From Diplocarpon mali (taxonomy: Eukaryota; Ascomycota; Leotiomycetes; Helotiales; Drepanopezizaceae), in the NCBI GenBank assembly GCA_024741835.1, contig JAENRP010000608.1, positions 1 to 15,366 of the forward strand: a DNA stretch of 15,366 nt, in the 5' to 3' direction. Positions within the stretch are counted from its first letter, which is position 1; every line of letters begins with the position of its first letter. Positions 7,471 to 15,366 of the stretch are shown piece by piece. The notes below the pieces were generated by a model that saw only the letters and a program-made list of their open reading frames with translations, made no database searches and had not been told where the DNA came from. A program made the translations under genes and the position numbers.

Positions 7471-8151
7471 CCTCTGTGTATTTCTAGTTCTGCTTCTATC
7501 AGGGGTTGGGGTATGGATGGGGAATTGGGACGGGGATGATGATTGGGAAGGGATGGGTTTAGGACTAGGATGACTCGAAGAGGTGTAAACCCGGTTCTTA
7601 GCAGACTTGGGGTATTTCTAATCAAGGGATTTCAAGGCACGTGGCCTCCCATACTTCTACACGTACCCTCCCCCTGCCTACAGCTTCAGGCTGCGCAAGC
7701 GTGAAGATGGCTCTCCATATGAGACCCTGAAGTCATCTCGCCAGTCCCAGCGCCTCGGATCTTTCCCTCCAACCCACGGAAGGCAGTCACGGGGCGATTC
7801 TTCAGCAGGAGCTCTGCAACCAGCTGTCCCCGACGGCGCAAGGCACCAGCCGACGGAGCCGCCGCGACGCCTGCCGAACGGACAAGATCCCGCGATCCCG
7901 CGATCCCACGCCCGCCAGAAGCAGGCACCCGGGCCGCCAGGTTCCCCCCCGGCCCGTCCTCGGCGGGGGCCCCCGCCATCCGAGAACGTCGTCCGTGCCG
8001 GTCGGGTCGGCGCGGCGTTGATGGCCGGGGACTCGCGAGCCGGCTGGCTCTCCCGAGGAAGCCGGCGGTGTCACGATGCTTCTTCGTGGGAGCATCGCTG
8101 ACCGAGTCATGCCGGCATCTGGAGAGGACTCAGTCACGTGTGCGAGCCGGG
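7471..8151. other. Intergenic, no supported gene
   Basis: No recognisable gene. It contains short tandem CGATCCCG units around 7886-7908, CACGTG palindromes at 7638-7643 and 8135-8140, and a stem-loop at 8074-8097. A minus-strand frame of 102 codons from ATG 8110 to 7802 lies downstream of a TATA-like element, but its composition (Arg/Pro/Gly-rich, no domain) is what GC-rich DNA gives by chance. Confidence 0.5.
8074..8097. other. Perfect inverted repeat (7-bp stem, 10-nt loop)
   Basis: CGATGCT at 8074-8080 pairs exactly with AGCATCG at 8091-8097. It could form a hairpin in either strand or be a dyad protein-binding site. No function is assignable. Confidence 0.6.
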
Positions 8152-8160
8152 CTTTTTATA
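8152..8160 (-). promoter_or_regulatory. TATA-box-like element facing left
   Basis: On the minus strand the sequence reads TATAAAAAG. A minus-strand ATG follows about 45 nt downstream at 8110, and a CACGTG lies between. The spacing is plausible for a promoter, but the frame it would serve (102 codons to 7802) has no recognisable protein features, so this may be fortuitous. Confidence 0.2.
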
Positions 8161-8164
8161 TGAT

Positions 8165-8790
8165 GCCAGAGCCGGTAGTCACTTGCGACATCTGATGAGG
8201 GGACTCCATGAGATAAGACGCATCGCCGACCGCCACATAGCGGCTGCCCTGGAGCTGCCGATGATAGAGATAAGCCTCCGAGGATGAGCTCTTCGAGCCG
8301 GGACATGTCGTCTCGACTCCAAAGCCGCGCCGGGATTGGAACCCAGGCCGCGGATATGCCTCTCTAACAAGCGAAACTCTCTTCTCGAGCGGTATCATAC
8401 TCCCCGAGATACGACTTGCAAACACAATGCAAGGTCATGTGATGCCAGTGTTTCTCCGATCTTACCAGCGGGTGCGGTTCTATCACCCTCCGCATGCTAT
8501 GTTTCCACGCCCTTCCAATCTCCAGGTCCGCTTGCGAAATGCGATGCGCAAAAGCGGCGCGGATGCTGATCGAATCTAAAGATGTAGATTCGAAGTTTAT
8601 AGAGCTGCAGGAGGTATATACAAGGTACGATTACATAAGCACAATCCTTGTAAATTCTAACAGATGCGTTGTACATGCGTGTGTGTGTGTGCTTGGTGGC
8701 CTCGTGCCATTTTGAGCCGCAATCGATTCCACCATCTCACACTACCGCAACCGCTGAAGACGCTGATACCTGCAAGAGTCTGGTCTGTTG
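8165..8790. other. Intergenic, no supported gene
   Basis: No gene is seen. The stretch holds two GATAAG motifs (about 8211 and 8269), the core recognised by fungal GATA factors. It also holds a tRNA-like T-arm at 8330-8346 and a short TG run near 8678-8691. Composition is closer to 50% GC than the left third of the window. Confidence 0.5.
8330..8400 (-). other. tRNA-like fragment, not an intact tRNA
   Basis: The minus strand has a T-arm-like hairpin, CTGGG-TTCCAAT-CCCGG (8346 to 8330), close to the RNA polymerase III B-box consensus except for C where a purine is expected. A D-arm-like GTTAGAG lies about 30 nt upstream. No pairing acceptor stem and no proper anticodon arm can be built. It could be a decayed tRNA or tRNA-derived repeat, or chance. 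Confidence 0.2.
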
Positions 8791-8900
8791 TTTGGTACGT
8801 ATCCGCGACCTGGAGACAATCGTGGGAGCCTCGATGTGAGAGGAATTCTCCGGGCCCTTGTCTTGGACCTGTGAATGTCCTGCCCTAGAGCCTCCTTGCG

Positions 8901-9112
8901 GTACGCGTCTCGCTCCCTCTCACTCCTTCGCTGCTCTGTGGCTGGGCTGGAGAATCTCTGTCCATTCTCTCGAGATTTTCCTGGAGGGAACAGCGGCGGC
9001 AGACACACAGAGTCGTGGTTTCTGTCGACTTTCCTGCCTTGGGTTGGTGATCGCTGCTTGAGGTTCCCTTTCACAACCCTTCTCTCCCCTACTGCTCTGA
9101 CGTTGAATGCAG
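8901..9112 (+). other. Probable leader intron 1 upstream of the F-box gene
   Basis: The acceptor end is strong: pyrimidine-rich sequence, CTGAC at 9097-9101 and TGCAG ending at 9112, with branch-to-acceptor spacing of 12 nt. The donor is less certain. GTACGC at 8901 gives a 212-nt intron, while GTACGT at 8795 matches fungal donors better and gives 318 nt. Confidence 0.45.
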
Positions 9113-9150
9113 GAAACTCTGCACTGGTCTCGAAGCCCTCAGAGGTCTAG

Positions 9151-9295
9151 GTACGCACAGCTGCTGCGGAGACCTGACTGCTCGCTGGATCTTCGTGGTC
9201 CTTCTGCGGCTCGGTCTTGTAGTGGCTCCTATTTGCTCCCGGGGAGATGGTTTGCAATTTCCCATGGCAAAAGCTCTGCTGACCTCGTTTCTTAG
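9151..9295 (+). other. Probable leader intron 2 upstream of the F-box gene
   Basis: The donor is CTAG|GTACGC at 9151. The branch is CTGAC at 9279-9283 and the acceptor TTTCTTAG ends at 9295, 13 nt after the branch A. Together with the intron ending at 9112 it would leave a 38-nt non-coding exon (9113-9150). Confidence 0.5.
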
Positions 9296-9362
9296 TTTGA
9301 TTCGGCTCCAGGCGCTTGTCGCGGGCATCGTCGCTCTCCTCGGGGCTGAAGCTGCGAAAAGG

Positions 9363-9416
9363 ATGAGTGCGCCGGTCCAGCCGTGTGGTTCAAGAGAGAC
9401 CGCGGTAGAAGACTAG
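9363..9416 (+). other. Possible upstream ORF (17 codons)
   Basis: ATG at 9363 begins a frame starting MSAPVQ and ends at the TAG of 9414-9416, inside the predicted leader exon after intron 2. A second short frame starts at ATG 9508 and stops at 9541-9543, or reads further if a possible intron 9540-9594 (donor GTAAGC, acceptor CACAG) is removed. Both lie upstream of the F-box ATG and could reduce its translation. Confidence 0.3.
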
Positions 9417-9679
9417 AAGAGCCCGCGGTTACTCGTGGCTGCACTTCCAGGCTAGATCCCGAAAAATCTACCTCTGCAGTTGGAATTGGGTGCTGTTGTC
9501 GGCCAACATGGTTTCCACTCATTGGAATCTGCAGAGACGGTAAGCGAGGTATTTTACGCCAAGCCGACACTCGAGTAAACAACCACGTCCACAGCAACGG
9601 CGCTTTGTAGAAGCTCCAAGAGGACCAGCCTTCCTCGAGCTTCGTCACCGCGCAGCAGATTCAACAAGTAAGCGACACA

Positions 9680-11489
9680 ATGGCGCTTCCAATGTATCAG
9701 TCCTCGAGCAGTGCGTACCAGGCTGGGATTGCTGTGCTAGCCCCCTATCTCGACGTACGATCTCTCAACGCGTTATGCCAGGTGAACCGGCACTTCAACC
9801 GGATATTCTGCGCGGTTCTGTGGGAAAACCCGGCCAAGTATATCGCTCAGACTGATTCCAATCCCTTCAGTATGGCTCGTCCACCTTCCTCAGTCCGGCT
9901 CCCAGTTGACTCTAGCAGCAAAGTTCAACGAGCTGCATACCCTACGCACACCTGAAAAGTGCAAGCAGCTGATCAAATACATTGACTTCAGACCCCTGTC
10001 TGCTCTCATGCATAACCCAAAGCATTTCTCGGACCATGCGGCGAGCTCGATAACTCTGAGCTGCGAGCGAATCTTCCAGCAATTACATCACCTGGACAAT
10101 GTCGAATTTCTCATCCTCGACTCTCTGGTATCCCAGCCGTGGGGGTTCTCCGTGGATCTATGCCAGGATAGTGGCGCTATGATTCTCGTGCTGAGCATCG
10201 TCGACACCGATCTCAGGGACCTCCACTACGTTCTCAAGTCACCCCGTTACGCGGAGCTCGTGTTCCTAGATATTTCCGGCACAGAACATGATGCCGTCAA
10301 GCAGTTGGAGCACCTAGCGTTCCCCAACCTGCGCATCGTAAAACTATGCCGGTTGGGGCTCACCGCCATCCCCAACTTTGTTCTGCGGTGCGCCCCCCGG
10401 CTCTGGAGCCTGGATCTTTCCAGCAACCTCCTCGGGGACGAGCAGATACGTCGCTTGCTTAGAACATGCCTGCGGCATGACTCGAGCCAGCAAGATCCGT
10501 TGGTCTACCCGGTGCTGGATAGCGCGCTATACGAGAGTCCACCGTCATACCTCCCACCGCGCATGAGTGTTCCTCATCCGAGCTCCTCCCCATACCGACC
10601 CGACAACGTCGACCTTGTCACGAAGCACTTGGTTGAGCACGGCAGCAAGGACTCGCATACGATGTACATAGAGTCCGGGCTTACCAACCTGTACCTGTCC
10701 AACAACAAACTCACGAGCGAGATCGTCCCCGACCTCCTCACGAGCTGCGACCGCCTGCACGTCCTCGACCTCTGCACTGTCCGCATGGCAGACAAGAACA
10801 CGCCCGCAGTGATGGGCCTCCCGCCTGCGACACTATGGCACACCGGCTCCGTCCCGCTCACGGCTCCCTCCTCCCTGGCACACCTCCGCATCCACCACTC
10901 CTTCATCACGCACATGCCAACCATCACCCTGGGGCCCGGCACCTCCTACCCAGGCTCGCTCGTCGAGGCCGCCGAGCTCTTCGGCCGGGGCGCGGTGTCT
11001 GCCTACGACCCGCTGAGCAACTACCGCCTGGCCAGACTCGGCCTCACGGGCCTCCCGACCACGTCACACGGGCCGCTCATCGCGAAGCTCCTGGACCTGC
11101 TGCGGCGACTCGCGGCGCAGGAGCAGAAGCTCAGGGACGCGGGGGCGGGCGGGGCCCGGCACTACCGGGCTGCGCCCCTGCTGAGCGGCCTGAGGGTCTT
11201 GACGCTGGAGTTCGTGCCGGAGAGGACTGGCCGCGAGGGCAGATCGGTCACGGGTGACCGGGACGTCGAGCTTTCGCTGGAGAGGGCCGCCGGGGACTTC
11301 TCCTTCTTTGGCGCGGAGGAGGATGCGGCGGGCCCGCGGGGCGAGGGGCGAGGGGAGGCGCAGATGGGCAAGCCGGCGAGGGACGCGCGGGGGCGGCGGG
11401 ACGTCATGGCCGCGCTGAAGCATTTCAGACGGACGGAGCTGCCGCGGTGGAGCGGCACGGTGCAGGTGGCGATCCCATCGGGGCCTTGA
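9680..11489 (+). CDS. F-box/leucine-rich-repeat protein (join 9680-9869, 9916-11489)
   Basis: Spliced product of 587 residues. The N-terminus (about 16-50: LAPYLDVRSLNALCQVNRHF...LWENP) has the F-box pattern, which in characterised proteins binds Skp1 and recruits substrates to an SCF ubiquitin ligase. Leucine-rich-repeat segments follow: LVFLDISG near 178, LWSLDLSSN near 226, LTNLYLSNNKL near 319, LHVLDL near 344 and LAHLRI near 384. These would form the substrate-binding surface. The C-terminal 120 residues are charged and Gly/Arg/Ala-rich. The start is secure: an in-frame TAG lies at 9608-9610, 24 codons upstream, and the ATG context is ACACAATGG. Exon 1 ends one base into codon 64. The substrate cannot be guessed. 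The upstream region looks like an intron-bearing leader with short upstream ORFs. The F-box assignment rests on motif pattern only. Confidence 0.82.
9870..9915 (+). other. Intron in the F-box gene, tandem acceptor
   Basis: The donor is TTCA|GTATGG, the branch-like TTGAC is at 9906-9910, and the acceptor is TAG at 9913-9915. Length is 46 nt, which is short but normal for this group. A second AG (CAG at 9916-9918) immediately follows, so two products differing by one alanine are possible. Both keep the frame. Branch-to-acceptor spacing (6 or 9 nt) is tight. Confidence 0.8.
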
Positions 11490-12112
11490 CCGTGAGCGTC
11501 CTGGACCAAGGTGGCCTGTGGCGGCCAGGCCGGGCGGCATGTGGTGATACGCCCTGGTGCGCCGGCCCGTCCTTTGCTGCTTTCGGTACGGGAGAGTGAG
11601 AGGAGGTACTACGAGTGCATGGGAACGGTGAAAGGCACGGAAGCATGTCCTCGACTAATACCCACCCTTGACATACTATCATGGTCATCCCCCCCCCCCT
11701 CCTCCCCCCCAAAATATCACAGGCGATCTTTCAAAAAGGAAAAAAAAAAACATCAGAGAATGAGACCGGCTGCAGTCCGAGGTGGTGGGAGACTACGGTC
11801 CAGCGGGCCGTCGATTGTTATTATACTTGGATTTGTAATCATAGATAGGCCGTAGTGCACACTATTAGCTACATGCCTGCTTGTCCATCTGTCGATCTGT
11901 CCTTGCGGATACGACGCCAGAGCCCAGAGTCGGAGATGATGCGCACTTCAGGAGCACGGCTAGCCCAGCCCGGGGACTTGCTTTCCCGCTCCAACTGTAC
12001 CCAGATCGGGAGCCAGATCTCAATGCCGGACCCCGTTCCATCCCAAGCGCATGCTCGGTCTCCATGGCCGTCCGCCGCGTTCCATCGACACGCTTACCAA
12101 CAGGGAGCCGAG
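11490..12112. other. Convergent intergenic region with shared 3' ends
   Basis: This lies between the stop codons of the F-box gene (+) and the Zn2Cys6 gene (-). It contains a C-run at 11689-11698, an A-rich run near 11733-11750 and an AT-rich stretch at 11815-11865 suitable for polyadenylation. No gene is supported. Frames across it are short and partly antisense to the flanking genes. Confidence 0.6.
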
Positions 12113-14589
12113 CTAGGGGTTGTAGCTATTCATGAAGCCCCAGAAACTCTCCTCGCCAAACGCGCCTTCGAACTGCCACTGCCCGTCTCCGGCTCCCCCA
12201 CCAGCGCCGCCTATCCCGTGGACGGCTTCGCCGCTGCTGCTGCTGCCGCCCCACGCGATGTTGCCCACGTCCAGGCCCGGGGTGCCGCCCAGGTCGTTGA
12301 AGAGCAAGTCGTGCGTTGGCTGCAGGGTCGGCATGGACGAGAAGTCGAACTGGGAGACGGGGAACGATGCCCACGGGGATGGGGCGTTGCTTGAGCTCGG
12401 GTCGAGGATCGGGGTGGTGTTTGGGGCTGTATTGGCAATCGTGGTTGGGATAGTGGAGAGGGCATAGGAAGGAGCAGCGGGCGGGTACATGGTGGGTTGA
12501 GATGAGGAGGTGAGGTTCGAGATGGTGGGCTGTGTGTAGGCCGAGCCGTTGGAATTGGAACTCGCCGTGGAGTTTGAGCCGGACGTCGCGGCGGAAGGGT
12601 GGGAAGGCTCAGGAGTCGGGTGAGCCGTTGACGACACCGAGGAAGACGTTATCGCTTCTATCTTGAGCGGCTGCTTGTTACCATACTCAGCCTTGATATC
12701 GGCTGATGAATGGCCCTGAAGCTGCGGATCAACCGCCACCGGACAAGCCGTTCGGTGAAGCGCCTTCTTCAGGCGTACGCAGATGGCCCTCAGCACGCCC
12801 AACGCCGCACTCGCCATGGCGTTCCTCTCCCCCATCGTCTGGAACCTGTCCATGCCCCATTGGAAATGCTGCAGCGCATCTTCCAGATCCTCTGGGTTCT
12901 CGTTGGGGTGCAGGAGGTATATCGCGGCTACCAGCACTATCGCGTCGAAGGTGTTCAGCACGAGGCAGAACATCTTGTAGTGCCGGATGCTGAGGAGGGT
13001 AAAGTAGGTGCGTTGGGCGCGTAGGATATCTAGTCCAGCCTTCAAGGCAGCCGTCCGACTGGGGGCGTGGGTGAAGATGTATGGGCGATGCAGAGCCATG
13101 ACGGCAAAGGCGCTGTGGGTCTGGAAGATGGAGCGCGCGCAGGGGAGCCAGTAGCAATCGGGATGGGCATCGAACGTCGTGTCCGGATTGCTGGCGCGGA
13201 AGAACGGCGGGCAGTACAGCATCAGGGCCTTGATCTTCTGGTGCATGAGCTCGATCTGCGCGTAGTCGTTTTGGTGCGGGTCTTCTTTTTCCAGGTTGAA
13301 GATGTCCCATAGAGGCGCGCAGAGCTCCGCATTCCAGAGCAGCATGGTCAGCGGGGTGGGTGGGTCGGATTCCGTACGGGGAGAGGGCGCGACGAGACGC
13401 CGATCGAAGGGGATGGGGGCGTCGATAGGAAAGGAGGGTTTCCCGTCGCGGGGGTCGATGGTTGCGGGTCGTCCCAGCACGATGGCCATGTGAATGTCCC
13501 AGAGGGAGAGGATCAGCCACATGCGGTGGCGAAGCTGCTCAAGCCAGAGGTTCTCGAGAACATCCTTGGGCTTGCCCTCCTTGCGCCTTGCGTGGGCGAA
13601 TCCGGGTTTGTGCAGTCCGATTTCCTGGGCGTCCCGGATGTTTTGGGACAGGTAGTGCCAGCTTTCTGGGACCAGACCGCAGTTTTTCAGGTACGCCGTG
13701 CGCAGGAAGCCAGCCTGCACCGTGACGAGCGTCGTATGTCTCTTCCCGAGCAAGCATAGAATCTGACATCCAGACTCGCTGTAGTCACTCGCCAGGTCAT
13801 CGAACGACATGCCGGCCGCGTACTTTAACGAGTCCAGACTCTGGTCATAGTCGATGGGTTGAAACTGCAGCGCCAGAGCCAGAGTCTGAAACAGCAAGGC
13901 CGGGAAGAACTGCAGGTCCGGCGGAAGTTCCTGCGGTCCCTTGTTGAGCGTCGCGAAAGAGAGGCTATGCCAATCCTTCAGCAGATCCCTAAACGTCGCC
14001 TCGTCCAGCGGGCAGTACTGCCAGTTGACCTCATGGAAGAAACAAGCCACCAACTGCTCGATATACGGTTTCGCAGGCAACTGCCGGATCATGCTCTTGT
14101 ACTTCTCCTTCAAGCCTCCCAAGTCCGAGGAATGCAGCGCCACGCTCGGGATCCTGGACGTCGGGTCCGAGTCCAGATTCTCAATCTTCTTGAAGATGCC
14201 CAGCGTGGTGTTGTTGCTCCCGTTCGACTTGGCGTACCCAAAAGCGCTGACTTGCGCTGCCGTCTCGGACTCGGTTTTGTGGGCGCTGCGGCTGCAGAGC
14301 GCGTCTCCGCGCGTGCTGCCCTCTTCGAGGAGTTGCTGCTTTCGTAGGGATTCATTTTCGTAATGGCATAGGCTCTGCTTGCTGCGGGCCACGCAGTTGG
14401 AGCAGGGCGACTGGCGATCGCACTTGAGTTGTCAGATAGAGGTGCTGGCCTTGGCTGGAAGGATGAAGATACCTTTTGCTTGCGCCGATGACATTCTGTG
14501 CAGGATATTACGATTCGTTTCCTCTTCCGCGGGGGCTTGACGGCGTTTGTGGGCGAGGCCCGATGTTTTTGTGAGGTGAATGGTTCCAT
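12113..14589 (-). CDS. Zn2Cys6 fungal-type transcription factor (join 14589-14473, 14422-12113)
   Basis: Spliced product of 808 residues, a nuclear regulator of RNA polymerase II genes. After a basic stretch PPRKRKR (19-25) comes the binuclear zinc cluster C30-x2-C33-x6-C40-x5-C46-x2-C49-x8-C58, with the usual RRKQKCD core. A short charged linker follows. A long helical middle region (about 155-590) fits the fungal-specific transcription factor domain, including FFHEVNWQYCPLDEATF near 168-183, WDIHMAIVLGRP near 347-358 and ALHRPYIF near 482-489. Residues about 630-720 are Ser/Thr/Asn/Pro-rich. The end is acidic and aromatic (FEGAFGEESFWGF), as in activation domains. The start is supported by an in-frame TAG seven codons upstream (14608-14610). 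One 50-nt intron splits the zinc cluster. I do not recognise a specific orthologue, so target genes are unknown. The neighbouring genes give no hint of a metabolic cluster. Confidence 0.93.
14423..14472 (-). other. Intron splitting the zinc cluster
   Basis: On the minus strand the donor is CAAAAG|GTATCT, the branch is CTGAC, and the acceptor is ACTCAAG followed by TGCGATCGC. Length is 50 nt, phase 0, between Lys39 and Cys40. Without removal the third to sixth cysteines are not in frame, so splicing is needed for DNA binding. Confidence 0.93.
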
Positions 14590-14682
14590 CGTACATGTGC
14601 AATGCGGCTAGGGCATTGGGGGTTGTAGCTGTGAGAGGATTGGTTACTGGTGTACACGGAATATTTTATGTGTTTTCTGGTA

Positions 14683-14746
14683 GATTTTTCTTCGGTTTTT
14701 TTTTTCGTTTTAATGGGGGTTTTTTTTTAATTAATTCTTTTTTTTT
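14683..14746. promoter_or_regulatory. Poly(dA:dT) block in the Zn2Cys6 gene promoter
   Basis: Several T runs of 5 to 10 bases, interrupted by short G-rich or AATTAATT stretches, lie about 95-160 bp upstream of the ATG. On the coding (minus) strand they are A runs. Poly(dA:dT) tracts in fungal promoters are known to exclude nucleosomes. Confidence 0.45.
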
Positions 14747-14862
14747 CGAGGGGGTGAAGAGGGGTAGATGGGCGGCTACAGCCGCCTGCCTGGCTGCTAG
14801 TCGCCTCGGTGAGCGGGCGAGGTTGTCTGATCTGGAGAAGGACCTAGATTATTGTATTATAA

Positions 14863-14889
14863 TGTATTGCCATGTATTGCCATGTATTG
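14863..14889. repeat. TGTATTGCCA direct repeats
   Basis: Two perfect tandem copies of TGTATTGCCA plus a partial third (TGTATTG) and a further TTTGTATTG. They could be repeated binding sites in the promoter or simple slippage. Confidence 0.8.
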
Positions 14890-15134
14890 TTTGTATTGTC
14901 GTCGCGACACAGCGGTCGCGATGGTGCTGCTGACCAAGGGGTGCCGTGTGCATGGGGGTTGGGCTAAGTGGCGGAGATAAGGTAGGGTAGCTCGGGCAAT
15001 CGCCAGATCCAAAGTAAGCCACGGCTCTGGCGTCAAAATGTCCCCAGGTCCTTGACATCATCTAGGTGGCCGGTCACGAGTCAGCCGTAATACTGCAATT
15101 TATTGAGCGCCTGTAAGAAGGGAATGATTGGAGG

Positions 15135-15366
15135 AGCAGATCAGGGCCAGTATATGCATGTGTAGATGTGTGTTTATATTGCTGGTTTTATATATGCGTG
15201 TATGTGTGTACTTGTATTGTTGTGCATTATATATACATGTGTGCATATGTACATGTAATATAATATTTAATATATATACATATGTATACATATAATATGA
15301 TATTTAATATATATATATATACATATACACATATACACACATACATATATATATATATACATATAT
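15135..15366. repeat. AT-rich repeat at right edge
   Basis: A low-complexity mix of TATATA, TACATA, CACATA and TGTGTA stretches extends off the window. TAATATAATATTTAA at 15256-15270 recurs with one change at 15293-15307, 37 bp apart, with similar TATATACATA flanks, so part of it is a tandem duplication. No gene is supported. Confidence 0.9.

Larger units (their letters stand above)
14590..15130 (-). promoter_or_regulatory. Upstream region of the Zn2Cys6 gene
   Basis: No gene is seen. Reading towards the gene it contains a TGACATCA motif near 15053 (CRE/AP-1-like on the + strand), a GATAAGG motif near 14976, the 10-bp repeats at 14863-14889 and the T-rich block at 14683-14746. This is consistent with a promoter, but no TATA box or start site can be assigned. 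Confidence 0.4.

Noticed and set aside
7112..7573. 153-codon + frame with hydrophobic stretches after the C2H2 gene
   Set aside because: It has no ATG until near its end. The hydrophobic residues come from T-rich 3' UTR-like sequence.
9292..9648. 118-codon - strand frame opposite the F-box leader
   Set aside because: No domain, and it overlaps well-formed + strand splice signals.
15100..15291. 63-codon - strand frame rich in Tyr/His/Ile
   Set aside because: It is produced by the AT-rich repeat at the right edge.
1..15366. Telomere repeats, transposon termini, CRISPR arrays
   Set aside because: No TTAGGG-type runs, no transposase or reverse-transcriptase motifs, no long terminal inverted or direct repeats, and no regularly spaced repeat-spacer structure were seen.

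Overview
The window looks like nuclear DNA of a filamentous ascomycete (Pezizomycotina). It has three protein-coding genes of characteristically fungal type: a C2H2 zinc-finger regulator, an F-box/leucine-rich-repeat protein and a Zn2Cys6 transcription factor with a fungal-specific middle domain. Introns in the coding sequences are short (46 and 50 nt) with GTATNN donors and CTGAC/TTGAC branch sites. The leader introns are longer and also carry CTRAC-type branch sites. No species can be named from sequence alone.

Layout. Positions 1-132 are an AT-rich 12-bp tandem array that runs off the left edge. Positions about 200-5050 are a GC-rich stretch of almost 5 kb with no gene I can support. It is packed with simple repeats (hexamers, a 14-copy AGC run, GA and purine tracts, a 26-bp duplication) and has six CACGTG palindromes. 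From about 5050 comes the leader of a C2H2 gene on the + strand, with a very well-formed intron at 5292-5561, then the coding sequence 5596-6855. A mostly empty 2.8-kb interval follows. It holds a probable 3' UTR, a stem-loop, a tRNA-like fragment and a probable intron-rich leader (about 8.8-9.68 kb) for the F-box/LRR gene at 9680-11489 (+, one intron). That gene converges on the Zn2Cys6 factor at 14589-12113 (-, one intron inside the zinc cluster). The right end (15130-15366) is AT-rich repeat again.

The C2H2 protein has two C-terminal fingers whose pattern resembles the BrlA family of conidiation regulators; this is from recalled family resemblance, not a search. If correct, the long repeat-rich upstream region, the upstream ORF, the intron and an in-frame upstream exon would parallel the two-transcript organisation known for Aspergillus brlA. 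That is the most interesting candidate here. Nothing in the sequence shows that the three genes form a pathway or cluster. No mobile element, CRISPR, rRNA or intact tRNA was found.
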